64,000 bases of DNA from Clostridia bacterium. GTDB taxonomy: Bacteria; Bacillota; Clostridia; UBA1381. A program made the position numbers and the translations under genes. Positions 8,219 to 19,075 of this stretch are shown here, piece after piece. Position 1 is the stretch's first letter. Each line of letters starts with the position of its first letter. The notes under the pieces are model-generated. The model had not been told where the DNA came from and searched no databases. It was given only the letters and a program-made list of their open reading frames with translations. The DNA lies in assembly GCA_900756545.1 (NCBI GenBank), contig CAAEKO010000034.1, forward strand, positions 49,784-113,783, written 5' to 3'.

Positions 8219-8599
8219 ATGAATCGCAAGCGAAATCATCAATTCTCTCTACGCTTGTCCGACAGCGAACAAGCGTTATGGGATAAAAAACAGACTGCAA
8301 GCGGTCTTAATAAAACTGAATTTTTTATCCGCATACTGAAAAACTCTGTTGTAAAAATATACCGCTTTGATGAAAGCATAAAGGAACTGATTAAGGAATT
8401 ACGCAAAGTCGGCGTAAATCTTAATCAGGCGGCACATCTTTTAAACAGCGGTTTCCCTTTTGAAGCGAATCAGGAAATTCGCGATATGAACGGCGAATAT
8501 TCCGAAGTCATGGAAAAAATCAAAAATTTTCTTGAAAAACCTTTAATAAATGCAACCATTATTGATAAAACGGTCGGTGATGATAATGCCGTTCGGTAA
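8219..8599 (+). CDS. mobC: MobC-like relaxosome accessory protein
   Basis: 126 residues starting at ATG 8219, chosen because GAAAGGAGG lies 8 nt upstream. An N-terminal ribbon-helix-helix stretch (F-S-L-R-L-S-D-S-E-Q) is followed by the MobC signature around L-R-K-V-G-V-N-L-N-Q-A-A-H (residues 60-75). MobC binds oriT and melts it for the relaxase. The stop overlaps the relaxase start by 14 nt, so the two are translationally coupled. Confidence 0.85.
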   Translation: MNRKRNHQFSLRLSDSEQALWDKKQTASGLNKTEFFIRILKNSVVKIYRFDESIKELIKELRKVGVNLNQAAHLLNSGFPFEANQEIRDMNGEYSEVMEKIKNFLEKPLINATIIDKTVGDDNAVR

Positions 8600-9761
8600 T
8601 GTGAATGTAAAGTATCAGCCGTGTAAATCCGTAGGACAGCTTAAATCGGCAGTAAATTATATGCTCGGCATACAACCGGAGCAGATACGAAACGGAGTAG
8701 TTAAAACGCAAGACCACCTATATTCTGCTCTCGGCTGTAACCGTGATAATTTTGCAAACAGCATACTTGTCACAAGAAAGTTAAACGGCAGAAGCTACAG
8801 CAGAATGAAAAAAAATAACATAATTGCTCACAAATTGAGTATATCATTTCATCAGGCGGACAATGAAAAGCTGTCTTATGAATTGGCATATAAAATTGCT
8901 GAAGAATTTGCAATTGAATTTATGTATTCAAAAGGCTATGAGGTTTTATTTGCAGTACATACAGACACCGAGCATATTCATGTTCATTTTCTTGTGAGCA
9001 ACTGCAACATAGACACAGGCAAAAGTTACAGACGAAATAAAAAAATGTTATATGATATGTCGGAATATTTCGGCAATCAATGTCTTCAACACGGCTTGAC
9101 GCACTCTGTCCGCAATGAGTTTTACAGTCATGACCTTGATGAATCAAGAGATAATTTGACTTTTGCGGAATATCAAATGCGTAAAAAAGGCAAAGAGAGC
9201 TTTAAGGACGAGCTTAGAGAGGTTATTCAGGTAGAAATAGCGGATAAAACAAACAAGACCTTTGATGATGTTATGGCTGCTCTTTGGCGGCACTATAATG
9301 TTGAAACAAGGGTTAAGGGAAACACAGTATCATACAGACACCCCGAATACAAGGACAAAAACGGAAAACTTGTATCTGTCAGGGGCAGTAAATTAGGTGA
9401 TTTATATACCCGGAAAGGAATAGAATATGAGCTTACAAAGAAACTCACAAAACAATATGAACAATCAGCCGAAGCCCAGTATTATGGAGAAATTACGGAC
9501 ACCGCAGGAGAGCATAGACACCCGTATGGAAATATTGGAAAGTCTGTGGCAGAAACTACAGACCTTACGAGAGGACAACTTGAACGAGGCAGAGGACAAA
9601 CTACAGCTAACGGCATATCTGACAATAGCGGAAGAAATGTTCAAAGCTCTGGTGACTTTTACGAACGCTATAGGAAGCGACATCAAAAGTCTAACGGAAG
9701 AACAAATGAAGCTGTTAAGCCTGCAAAACGAGTACATCAGGACGAGTGGGAACGAGATTGA
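8586..9761 (+). CDS. Relaxase / mobilization endonuclease
   Basis: 391 residues from ATG 8586. The relaxase domain occupies about 1-210: an early catalytic Tyr candidate (N-Y-M-L-G), then the metal-binding three-His motif H-T-D-T-E-H-I-H-V-H-F near residue 135, as in MobA/VirD2 (MOBP-type) nicking enzymes. It would cut one strand at oriT and pilot it into a recipient through a conjugation pore supplied by another element. The C-terminal 110 residues are hydrophilic and low-complexity and overlap the next gene out of frame. Confidence 0.88.
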   Translation: MPFGNVNVKYQPCKSVGQLKSAVNYMLGIQPEQIRNGVVKTQDHLYSALGCNRDNFANSILVTRKLNGRSYSRMKKNNIIAHKLSISFHQADNEKLSYELAYKIAEEFAIEFMYSKGYEVLFAVHTDTEHIHVHFLVSNCNIDTGKSYRRNKKMLYDMSEYFGNQCLQHGLTHSVRNEFYSHDLDESRDNLTFAEYQMRKKGKESFKDELREVIQVEIADKTNKTFDDVMAALWRHYNVETRVKGNTVSYRHPEYKDKNGKLVSVRGSKLGDLYTRKGIEYELTKKLTKQYEQSAEAQYYGEITDTAGEHRHPYGNIGKSVAETTDLTRGQLERGRGQTTANGISDNSGRNVQSSGDFYERYRKRHQKSNGRTNEAVKPAKRVHQDEWERD

Positions 9762-10023
9762 TAAACTTGTTTACAATACCTATGAAGATGTAAAGGATAA
9801 ATATGCTGTTCTCATTGAAAAATCCTTAAAAGATGCTACCGACAACCACAACCGCAGTTTAAAAGCAATGGAGCGTGTTGCCGAGAAATGCACCGAAACC
9901 GCAAAGAAAGCACAGGAGAACAATGCCGAGCTTTGCCGAGTGGATAATTTTTGGAAGTTTCTCAATTTTACAGTACCGATATATGTTATTGCGGATATAA
10001 TAATACGGCTGATTTTTAGGTAA
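9427..10023 (+). CDS. MobB-like membrane-anchored coiled-coil protein overlapping the relaxase
   Basis: 198 residues. It starts at ATG 9427, with AAAGGA 7 nt upstream, inside the relaxase gene in another frame; the first 335 bp are shared. The protein is helical and charged (about 20-170), then has one hydrophobic segment at the C-terminus (F-L-N-F-T-V-P-I-Y-V-I-A-D-I-I-I-R-L, about 178-196). ColE1 mobB likewise lies nested out of frame in mobA and carries a membrane segment. By analogy it may dock the relaxosome at the membrane. The homology itself is not shown. Confidence 0.75.
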   Translation: MSLQRNSQNNMNNQPKPSIMEKLRTPQESIDTRMEILESLWQKLQTLREDNLNEAEDKLQLTAYLTIAEEMFKALVTFTNAIGSDIKSLTEEQMKLLSLQNEYIRTSGNEIDKLVYNTYEDVKDKYAVLIEKSLKDATDNHNRSLKAMERVAEKCTETAKKAQENNAELCRVDNFWKFLNFTVPIYVIADIIIRLIFR

Positions 10024-10032
10024 AATTTTAAT

Positions 10033-11887
10033 GGGGCTGTAAAAAAAGTCCCATAAAAATGCAAGGGTGAAAACTCTTGCATTTTTTACATACAAAAACA
10101 GCTGAAACCATTGAGGTAACAGCTGTTTTGTGGTATAATAAATATATGAAAAACAAAATTAATACCGAAAAATATTATACACCAATTCAAATGGAATTTC
10201 AAGTAGGATTTGAAAAAATCATTGAAATTTCTGACCCAATTTACACATTCAACGAAATTGTGAATCAAATTGACCTTAGAAAATATTTTGTTGGGAAAGG
10301 CAACAGAATGGGTCGACCAAGATTTGATTGTATCAAGATGTTGAAAATAATACTGTTTGCTTTTATGGAAAATGAATATGCATCGCTTAGAAATATTGAA
10401 AAGCTATGTAAAACAGATATTCGTTATCTGTGGCTTTTAGGTGATACACCTGCACCATCATTTGTAACAATATCCAATTTTATGAACAATTTTCTTGTTG
10501 ATGGTATAGAGGAAATCTTTAACGATATTAACCGAGTGATATTTGAAACAGAAAAAGTGGACCTAAATCATATATACATAGATGGTACAAAGATAGAGGC
10601 TAATGCTAATAAATATACTTGGGTATGGAAAAAGTCTTGTATTACTAACAGAGATAGAGTATTTAAATATCTCACTGATTTAATAAATGAAATTAATGAA
10701 ACAGACCTGATATTTCATAATGTTAAAATCGGCACACGCAAGGAATACAACATTGAGTATTTAATTGATATACAAAGAGAATATGCAAATCTTTTAAATA
10801 TAGATACATCAACATTTGTATATGGCTCCGGTAAAAGAAAAACACAACTACAGCGTCATTATGAAAAATTAGCTAACTATATAGATAGATTAAAGAAATA
10901 TGCAAAACATATCAATACTTGTGGAAAAAACAGAAACAGTTATTCTAAAACCGATACAGATGCAACATTTATGCGAGTAAAGAAAGACTATATGGGTAAT
11001 GACCAATTGCTTCCCGCATACAATGTACAGCTTGGGATATGTGATGAATACATAGCAGTAGCAGATATTAAACAATATGCATCAGATATGGAGTGTTTTG
11101 TACCGCTTATGGAAAAATTTAATGATACATATGGTTTCTATCCAACATACCCTGTAGCTGATGCAGGATATGGTAGCTACAACAATTATCTGTTTTGTGA
11201 AGAAAAAGGTATGGAAAAATTCATGAAATTTACTATGTATGAAAAAGAAACAAAATCAGACAAGTATCATAACGATCCATTCCGAGCAGTGAATTTCAAA
11301 AGAGATAATCAAGGAAATTTAATTTGTCCGAACGGAAAGAAATTCCATTATATTTATGACAGACCGGTGCAAGGGAATAAATTCGGCAGGACAGAAGAAT
11401 ACTATCAATGCGAAGATTGCAGTGGGTGTAAATATCGAAGTCAATGTCATAAAAGTGAGAAAAACAGAATTATCCGTATTAATGAAGAATTAACAAGCTT
11501 TCACATAGAAGTTTTAAATAACTTAAACTGTATCCACGGAGCACTGCTAAGAATGAATAGAAGTATTCAATCTGAAGGAACATATGGAGTAATCAAAAGC
11601 GATAGAGGGTACAAACGGATACACAGACGCGGTTTAAAATTCGTAAATTTTGATTTTATGACAATTTGTTGTGGTTTTAATCTGTACAAATACCATATGA
11701 AGAAACAACGGCTTGCAAAAACAGCAGCCTAAACTATCAATATTTTTTAAAATTTGAGTCCATAAAACGATGGGCTTTGTTTTGATGTCATAAAAACCAT
11801 ATTCTAACGAGATTTAACAAAATATGCAGAAAAGGAATCCTGTTTTGAGATTCCTTTTCGCTATTTGCGGGCTTTTTTAACAGCCCC
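10033..11887 (+). mobile_element. IS1182-type insertion sequence
   Basis: About 1,855 bp with imperfect terminal inverted repeats. The left end is GGGGCTGTAAAAAAAG (from 10033) and the right end read inward is GGGGCTGTTAAAAAAG (to 11887). One transposase gene lies inside. I see no target duplication in the 4-8 bp on each side. It inserted 10 bp after the stop of the relaxase-overlapping gene. Confidence 0.75.
10146..11732 (+). CDS. IS1182-family transposase
   Basis: 528 residues from ATG 10146. A helix-turn-helix N-terminal domain (G-R-P-R-F-D-C-I-K-M-L-K, about 52-75) is followed by a DDE domain split by an insertion. Catalytic residues are likely in Y-I-D-G-T-K-I-E-A (near 142), V-A-D-A-G-Y-G-S (near 340) and E-G-T-Y-G-V-I-K (near 480). 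A cysteine cluster (C-E-D-C-S-G-C-K-Y-R-S-Q-C, near 425) is usual in IS1182 transposases. The frame is intact, so the IS may still be active. Confidence 0.88.
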   Translation: MKNKINTEKYYTPIQMEFQVGFEKIIEISDPIYTFNEIVNQIDLRKYFVGKGNRMGRPRFDCIKMLKIILFAFMENEYASLRNIEKLCKTDIRYLWLLGDTPAPSFVTISNFMNNFLVDGIEEIFNDINRVIFETEKVDLNHIYIDGTKIEANANKYTWVWKKSCITNRDRVFKYLTDLINEINETDLIFHNVKIGTRKEYNIEYLIDIQREYANLLNIDTSTFVYGSGKRKTQLQRHYEKLANYIDRLKKYAKHINTCGKNRNSYSKTDTDATFMRVKKDYMGNDQLLPAYNVQLGICDEYIAVADIKQYASDMECFVPLMEKFNDTYGFYPTYPVADAGYGSYNNYLFCEEKGMEKFMKFTMYEKETKSDKYHNDPFRAVNFKRDNQGNLICPNGKKFHYIYDRPVQGNKFGRTEEYYQCEDCSGCKYRSQCHKSEKNRIIRINEELTSFHIEVLNNLNCIHGALLRMNRSIQSEGTYGVIKSDRGYKRIHRRGLKFVNFDFMTICCGFNLYKYHMKKQRLAKTAA

Positions 11888-11908
11888 TGAAGTTCTAATT
11901 ACGGCGGA

Positions 11909-12493
11909 TTATCTATCTGATAATCTGTCATACTGTATTTCGGATTCTCCTGTAATTTTGTTTGTTTTCTTTTTATAAAGCAAAGTGTATTTTGCTTGTC
12001 CGGCGGTATAATCTTTATCGCCTTTTGGGAAGAAAGAACGGCAGAAATGAGAGTCAGAATTTTTAAGTCTATCAAGGAATATGTATATATCTCTGCTATT
12101 ATGTGCAGATTGAAGCAGATAATCCGCTTGAATTAGTGAAAATACTTGTTTCTTTGAATTATATTTGAAAATAATCTCGTTGCTATCAAGCATATTTTCC
12201 AAAAATTCAAAATACTCAATTCGCTCTTTGACAAAATCAAAGTTTTCACTTTTAGTTAAAGTGTCATAATCTATCTTTCCGTCTAATGCGTAGTCAAACA
12301 CTTTTTTCCTTGAAGCAGTACGGAAAAACTCATTGTCAACGAGTTTATGAAGTCCGGCTAAATGCACAAACTCCGTTTCAGAAAAGTTAAGTATTATTTT
12401 TGACATTTGACCTTTTCTGCCAATAATGATTTCGTATTGTGTATCAATCAGCTTTTGAAAAGCCAATGCACACCTTTGTAATTTGTCTGCCAT
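11909..12493 (-). CDS. PBECR4-like putative nuclease-fold protein
   Basis: 194 residues. The segment I-L-N-F-S-E-T-E-F-V-H-L-A-G-L-H-K-L near residue 35 resembles the PBECR4 family (phage-associated, Barnase/EndoU/colicin-E5/RelE-like fold), which I recognise from memory. The C-terminal part (about 130-190) ends in a lysine-rich strand. Such proteins travel on integrative elements; their substrate is not established. It lies 22 bp from the IS right end and is separated from the STAND gene upstream by a terminator, so it is probably transcribed alone. Confidence 0.55.
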   Translation of the reverse strand: MADKLQRCALAFQKLIDTQYEIIIGRKGQMSKIILNFSETEFVHLAGLHKLVDNEFFRTASRKKVFDYALDGKIDYDTLTKSENFDFVKERIEYFEFLENMLDSNEIIFKYNSKKQVFSLIQADYLLQSAHNSRDIYIFLDRLKNSDSHFCRSFFPKGDKDYTAGQAKYTLLYKKKTNKITGESEIQYDRLSDR

Positions 12494-12516
12494 TGTAAAT
12501 ATCCTTTCACATAAGT

Positions 12517-12551
12517 AAAAGCCGTTCTACCAAGAAAGCAGAACGGCTTTT
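12517..12551. terminator. Terminator between the STAND gene and the PBECR4-like gene
   Basis: A perfect 12-bp stem (12517-12528 with 12540-12551), A-rich on one arm and T-rich on the other, so active in either direction. It lies 24 bp upstream of the 12493 start, so the PBECR4-like gene's own promoter would have to fall within or beyond it. The rest of 12552-12767 has no gene I can support. Confidence 0.7.
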
Positions 12552-12767
12552 AGTGCATTTTCTTTCGGCATTAAGCCTACGCCGATTTGAGGTTACACTA
12601 CACAAACCCCTCCCGAAAGCTCCGTATGCCAACGCATATCGGCACGCCGACACACATCTACGCTTTAACAGACACACCTGTTGCCTGTTGCTAATATTAT
12701 TATACTCAAAACTTTAAAATATGTCAATAGATTTAAAGAAATTTTGTCATTATGCCTAAAAATATTT

Positions 12768-15122
12768 TTAATAGCAGTTTTTATCCATAAATTCTCGTAG
12801 TTTATCTGCCTTTGTACTTGTAAGTAATGTTTTTAATGCAGACGATTGAAATTCTGCATATTTCGCTTCAAGCAGTTCAGGCTCGTCTTTCCACACCTCT
12901 GAATATATATCCCAAGCTGTATCAATTCTGTTCTGAGCTTTGTGTACTTCTCCCATATCCATATACATCAGTCCTGCACCCCAAAGGATATTGGCGTAAT
13001 CGGTTGTATCATACAAATCCGAATCATGCAATACCTTTGCACATCTCTCAAGTGCGTTGACTGCTTTGTTGTACTCTCCCAATTCTGCTGCCAAGTGTGC
13101 ATAATTAAAAACCTGTGCAACGCCGTCACGGCTGTTATCTAATCCGGCTTTTTTAAGAACGCCGTACCCAAGCTCCATATATTTTCTTGCTTCTGTCTTA
13201 TTTCCGTTGGATAAATATACACCACCTAAATTGCTGTATATATTTGCTACAAGTAAGGGATTTCCCTTTTGCAATCCATTACAGTATTCAGCAGCCTTCT
13301 TTTGATAATGTAACGCCTTTTTAAGATTATTGTTAAACACCTGCTCATAAGTTGCCTTATAATCAAGTAATAATGCTTGCTCGGATGTATTACATATTCC
13401 GTCTGCTGTCATTCGTTCAAGCTCGGACAGTATTGTATCCATACCGGTTTTGTATCTGTACTTTTCCATATACGGAAATACATCTACAAGCAGTCTTATA
13501 TATGCCCGTATATCGTCTTTTTCAGCATATATGATTATATTTTCCGCAACGGCAAACAACAGCTTGTGATGCGGTAAGTCAATACCGTGAAACAGGCATT
13601 GAAATCTTGTGTTATCAATAAGTGTTTTACAGTTGCTTATACTTGGTTTTGTATCATCGACAGTAACCTCTTGAATTAAGGGGTGCAGATATATCTTTCT
13701 GCAATCCGTCTTTTGGATGAAACCTAATTCGATTAAATCGTTTATGCTATTAAGGTTTTTCAATTCAAGCCATTTTGCAAACATTTTTGGATTTATACCC
13801 TCTGTAGGGATAAAAGCCATATTACGCATTATGTTCTGTGCATTATCGGACAAACAAGCTAATGTTATCAGCGTGTGTATATGCTCATAATATGTGCCTT
13901 GTGTGTTTTTTCCGTCTTTTACAATTCCTATCCTATCATCAGTATTCAGTACGGTTTTTGTTTCCTGTAACTTTTGTAATAATGCCTTTGCATTTAATAT
14001 CCCCGAAGCTAACAACCTTGCAGAAAGTTCAACCGCCAATGTGTGACAATGTACGGCTTCTATAATCTGCTTTACAACATCAATATTTTTATCGTTAATT
14101 TCATAAAAATATCCCACAAGCTCTAATAAAGAATCCATATCTGCCATTTCCGAAATATCAATGAAATGGTAATTGTCAAATCTGCTTCGTGTTGTAAACA
14201 GAATACGACAACGGTATTTCATAATAACATCAAATATCGAATCTGCTGAAGCCGTTGTATTAAAGTTGTCAATGATAATCAGAGTATCTTCCTTTAAGCT
14301 ACGCAAAAAGCGGTTATGATTTTTGAAACGCACATCAGTATTATCTGTTATCATGTCATCAGCAAATTCAAAGTCGGCTATCATCTGCTTTAAATCGCCT
14401 GTATATGTGAAGAACAAAATATTTGTATAATCGTTTTTATGTACTTCTGCATATTTCTTGCCAAGCTCGCTTTTACCAATTCCGGCAACACCCTGTAAAA
14501 AGATTTTATCTTGCTTTTTCAGCATTTCATCTATAGCTTGAAGTTCGTTATCCCTACCACAGAAATGTTTACAGGCTTTAGGAACAAAACCGTCAATAAT
14601 ATAATCTTTCACAATAGGTGATAAGCTGCCTAATGCAAGAAGCTCCTTTGTCTTGCTTTCCCTTTTCACAAAAGTACGCTCCATACCAAAATACAGCACT
14701 CTGCTGATAAAATCAGCTTTGTCCTGCTCGTTATTATACGGATAATCTCCACATAAATATTCTTTCTTCTCCGGCGATATATCAGTATCGTTCATTGTTA
14801 GGTTATATATTTCACTAACCGCCATATCCAAATCATAAAGCAAAGGAAAAACAAGATTTTCAATATCGAAAGACAGCTTTTTCTGTGCTTTGGCAGTTGA
14901 ATAATACTCTATAATTCTCGGACTTATTTTAGCTGTTCCGTTCAGCCATTTGCATACAAGACCGTTATCCAATGAAAAATCCTCAGAATACTTGCTTTGA
15001 AAGAAATTATCAAACAAGCACTCTTGCAGTAAATCCGTCTGATTTATACTTTCACTTTGGCTTATGTAGTTTGAAATAATCTGCATTACAGATGAAAAAT
15101 CACATCTTTCCATTCGTGTCAC
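12768..15122 (-). CDS. STAND-type NTPase (NB-ARC-like) with TPR C-terminus
   Basis: 784 residues. The N-terminal 190 residues are a unique helical region. An NB-ARC/AAA-like NTPase follows: Walker A G-V-A-G-I-G-K-S near residue 215, Walker B T-L-I-I-I-D-N-F near 288, an arginine sensor R-I-L-F-T-T-R-S-R near 310, and H-T-L-A-V-E-L-S-A near 360 in the GLPL position. A winged-helix-like stretch and TPR-like helical repeats (about 560-780, e.g. N-I-Y-S-N-L-G-G-V-Y-L-S-N-G) end the protein. This architecture senses a ligand through the C-terminus and oligomerises on ATP. Known examples include transcription regulators and phage-defence Avs proteins. Which applies here is open, because no effector domain is recognisable at the N-terminus. 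Confidence 0.8.
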   Translation of the reverse strand: MTRMERCDFSSVMQIISNYISQSESINQTDLLQECLFDNFFQSKYSEDFSLDNGLVCKWLNGTAKISPRIIEYYSTAKAQKKLSFDIENLVFPLLYDLDMAVSEIYNLTMNDTDISPEKKEYLCGDYPYNNEQDKADFISRVLYFGMERTFVKRESKTKELLALGSLSPIVKDYIIDGFVPKACKHFCGRDNELQAIDEMLKKQDKIFLQGVAGIGKSELGKKYAEVHKNDYTNILFFTYTGDLKQMIADFEFADDMITDNTDVRFKNHNRFLRSLKEDTLIIIDNFNTTASADSIFDVIMKYRCRILFTTRSRFDNYHFIDISEMADMDSLLELVGYFYEINDKNIDVVKQIIEAVHCHTLAVELSARLLASGILNAKALLQKLQETKTVLNTDDRIGIVKDGKNTQGTYYEHIHTLITLACLSDNAQNIMRNMAFIPTEGINPKMFAKWLELKNLNSINDLIELGFIQKTDCRKIYLHPLIQEVTVDDTKPSISNCKTLIDNTRFQCLFHGIDLPHHKLLFAVAENIIIYAEKDDIRAYIRLLVDVFPYMEKYRYKTGMDTILSELERMTADGICNTSEQALLLDYKATYEQVFNNNLKKALHYQKKAAEYCNGLQKGNPLLVANIYSNLGGVYLSNGNKTEARKYMELGYGVLKKAGLDNSRDGVAQVFNYAHLAAELGEYNKAVNALERCAKVLHDSDLYDTTDYANILWGAGLMYMDMGEVHKAQNRIDTAWDIYSEVWKDEPELLEAKYAEFQSSALKTLLTSTKADKLREFMDKNCY

Positions 15123-15167
15123 CTCACTTTGTCAATTTATGCTCAATTTCGTGTCAATGTATTTTGA

Positions 15168-15196
15168 ACTATACTTCTATATACTAAACCTGTCAA
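15168..15196 (-). promoter_or_regulatory. Promoter of the STAND gene
   Basis: On the minus strand TTGACA (15191-15196), 17-bp spacer, TATAGT (15168-15173), 46 bp before the start codon at 15122. GAGGTGACACG lies directly before that start. Confidence 0.65.
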
Positions 15197-15304
15197 ACGG
15201 CGGTATTATCTTAATATTATTATATCACATAATTGGTAGTAAATCAAATATTACATATCCGCCTGATGATAATTTGTTGATTATGGACAGGAGGATAAAA
15301 CACA

Positions 15305-15481
15305 ATGACATTAAAGGACAATACTCTGCAAAATACTACAGAAGAAAACTTGAAAAATCCTCAAAATATCAGCTTTAAGAAAGGTATCGGCAAAACAACT
15401 TATGTTGTAAATGCACATTTCAATGAGAAAGTGAAAGAGGATATTGCCATGAAAATTAAAAGGCTAATTACACGACTATAG
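15305..15481 (+). CDS. tnpW: TnpW family transposon-encoded small protein
   Basis: 58 residues: ATG 15305, AGGAGG 9 nt upstream, stop TAG ending at 15481. The C-terminal half (G-I-G-K-T-T-Y-V-V-N-A-H-F-N-E, then K-I-K-R-L-I) matches what I remember of TnpW, a small protein encoded next to TnpX-type serine recombinases in Tn4451-like elements. Function unknown. It marks the neighbouring recombinase as an element integrase of that class. Confidence 0.75.
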   Translation: MTLKDNTLQNTTEENLKNPQNISFKKGIGKTTYVVNAHFNEKVKEDIAMKIKRLITRL

Positions 15482-15533
15482 CAAACTGCAATTAGGCAGA
15501 GTCAACAAAATTATATTTTGTAATTCAAAATCA

Positions 15534-17250
<1,717 letters not shown>

Positions 17251-17274
17251 ATATTTTTAATTAATAAACAATGA

Positions 17275-17309
17275 GGCGATACAAAGAGCAAAAAGCCCAT
17301 TGTATCGCC
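17275..17309 (+). terminator. Terminator after the serine recombinase
   Basis: A perfect 10-bp stem (17275-17284 with 17300-17309) followed by GTTTCTT. Confidence 0.65.
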
Positions 17310-17553
17310 GTTTCTTATAACTTCCTTATAATCATTTAACAGAAGCCACGCACTGAAAAACGCAGTGACTCCGATCTTCAATGTTACCACACACTTTTGA
17401 TCGATCTTAAATAAGAAATACGACAAAATCAGAGTATACGTTTTTACCTGCTTAACGTATCTCCTATTTGAGAAATTATTCAAAAGTATGTGGTGGACAT
17501 ATTCTATCATATCCTATCCGATTTTTCAAGCATATTATTCAAAAACTGCAAAA

Positions 17554-17578
17554 GGCTGAACGGAGAATCCGTTCAGCC
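17554..17578 (-). terminator. Terminator of yebC
   Basis: A perfect 11-bp stem (17554-17564 with 17568-17578), with a T-rich tail on the minus strand, 24 bp after the yebC stop. Confidence 0.8.
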
Positions 17579-17601
17579 CATAAACTGCGAATATTTGTTT
17601 T

Positions 17602-18339
17602 TTAATCCTCGTAATCGTCTTCGTTTTCCCAGTTGTGCCATACATTCTGGACGTCGTCGTTGTCTTCCAGATTCTCCAATAGCTTACCCATCATCGTAAG
17701 CTGTTTTTCATCTGTCAGCGTAACCATAGTCTGGGGAACCATGCTGATTTCAGCGGAAGATAACGTATATTTTTGCTCTAATGCGTCCCGGGCAGCGTGA
17801 AAATCTGCCGGGGCTGTAGTGATCTCATAATATTCCTCTTCCGCGGCAATATCCTCTGCACCGGCCTCCAGTGCGTCCATGGTAATCGTGTCCTCGTCAA
17901 TATCCTCGTTCTCAATGACGATAACCCCTTTTTGATCAAACATAAAGCTGACGCATCCGGTCTGACCCATGTTTCCGCCGAATTTATCAAAGTAGTGCCG
18001 CACGTCCGCCGCGGTACGGTTGCGGTTATCGGTCAGCGTTTCTACGATCACCGCCACGCCATTCGGGCCATAGCCCTCATAGGTAATATTTTCGTAGTTA
18101 TCGCCTTCTGTACTGCCCGCCGCCTTTTTGATCGTACGGTTAATGTTGTCGTTCGGCATATTCGCCGCGCGGCCTTTGGCGATAGCGTCCTTCAATGATG
18201 AATTATTATCAGGGTCAGGGCCGCCTGCTTTAACGGCCACAATGATCTCACGGGCAATCTTGGTGAAGATTTTAGCTCGCTGCGCATCATTGGCGCCCTT
18301 CTTCCGTTTAATTGTACTCCATTTTGAATGACCTGACAT
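17602..18339 (-). CDS. yebC: YebC/PmpR family protein
   Basis: 245 residues, full length for the family. It begins with the hallmark [14 protein letters not shown], followed by the three-domain YebC fold ([14 protein letters not shown] near residue 83). AAGGAGAG lies 7 nt before the ATG. YebC proteins were first described as transcription regulators; more recent work links them to ribosomes stalled at proline runs. It lies 19 bp after jag on the same strand and probably belongs to that operon's tail. Confidence 0.95.
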   Translation of the reverse strand: MSGHSKWSTIKRKKGANDAQRAKIFTKIAREIIVAVKAGGPDPDNNSSLKDAIAKGRAANMPNDNINRTIKKAAGSTEGDNYENITYEGYGPNGVAVIVETLTDNRNRTAADVRHYFDKFGGNMGQTGCVSFMFDQKGVIVIENEDIDEDTITMDALEAGAEDIAAEEEYYEITTAPADFHAARDALEQKYTLSSAEISMVPQTMVTLTDEKQLTMMGKLLENLEDNDDVQNVWHNWENEDDYED

Positions 18340-18358
18340 CTTGTTCTCTCCTTAGAAA

Positions 18359-19075
18359 TTATTCTTCCGTATCCTCTGTTTCCGCCGCTCGGTAATCGGG
18401 ATAATCCCCGTATCTGCGCCGCGAGCCTCTGGTAGTATAAGATTTCGCGTTTTTCGGCGCGATAACCACCTTCCGGTAAGGCTCTTCTCCTACAGAAAAT
18501 GTTGTAACAGCCTCATTGGCCTGCAAATTGGCATGAATGATCCGCCTCTCATAGGGATTCATCGGCTCCAACGTATATTTACGGCCGCTTTTTGCAACCT
18601 TATCTGCAAGCCGTGCAGACAGGGCGACCAATGCCTGCTCCCGCTTGGCTCTATAATTTTCTGTATCAATCGTGACTTTTATGTAGTCGTCCGATTCATG
18701 ATTCACAATCAGGGATGTCAAGTACTGCAGACTGTCCAATGTATCTCCACGTTTGCCAATCACGATCCCCATATGCTCGCCGGACAACGCAATGTTCAAC
18801 GCGCCGCCCTCTGCTCTTGCGTCAATATCCACATCTAAGGCCATGGCCTTAAAAACATCGTCTAAAAAAACCCGTGCCGCCTTTGTAGCCGGCTCTTTCA
18901 GCTCCGCGCTGACCTTAGCCTCCTTAGAACCAATGCCTAAAAATCCTTTTGTACCTTCATCCAATACAGTAACAATAGCTTCGTCCGCGGAAACGCCTAG
19001 TTCATCTAAGGCAAGCTTCGTAGCCTCACTTACGCTTTTTGCTGTTTTTTCTGTTTTTTTCAGGAACTTTAACAA
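18359..19075 (-). CDS. jag: Jag/KhpB RNA-binding protein
   Basis: About 238 residues. An N-terminal Jag_N domain (S-E-A-T-K-L-A-L-D-E-L-G-V, then K-G-F-L-G-I-G-S-K) is followed by a KH domain (G-I-V-I-G-K-R-G-D-T-L-D near 125) and an R3H domain (M-N-P-Y-E-R-R-I-I-H near 180). I place the start at TTG 19075: AGGAGG (19085-19090) abuts ATG 19084 with no spacing but is 9 nt from this TTG. The start lies inside yidC, so the two genes overlap by about 50 bp. KhpB proteins bind mRNAs and affect cell elongation and sporulation. Confidence 0.92.
   Translation of the reverse strand: MLKFLKKTEKTAKSVSEATKLALDELGVSADEAIVTVLDEGTKGFLGIGSKEAKVSAELKEPATKAARVFLDDVFKAMALDVDIDARAEGGALNIALSGEHMGIVIGKRGDTLDSLQYLTSLIVNHESDDYIKVTIDTENYRAKREQALVALSARLADKVAKSGRKYTLEPMNPYERRIIHANLQANEAVTTFSVGEEPYRKVVIAPKNAKSYTTRGSRRRYGDYPDYRAAETEDTEE

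Larger units (their letters stand above)
17251..17601. other. Gene-free junction between the accessory element and the core
   Basis: About 350 bp holding two terminators, described separately, and otherwise AT-rich DNA with no supported gene. Base composition changes here from AT-rich to balanced, so the right end of the mobile element most likely lies shortly after 17250, as expected when a large serine recombinase is the terminal gene. I cannot identify the crossover dinucleotide. Confidence 0.5.

Noticed and set aside
17797..18331. Plus-strand frames opposite yebC
   Set aside because: Antisense shadows of a conserved gene; composition follows the codon positions of yebC.
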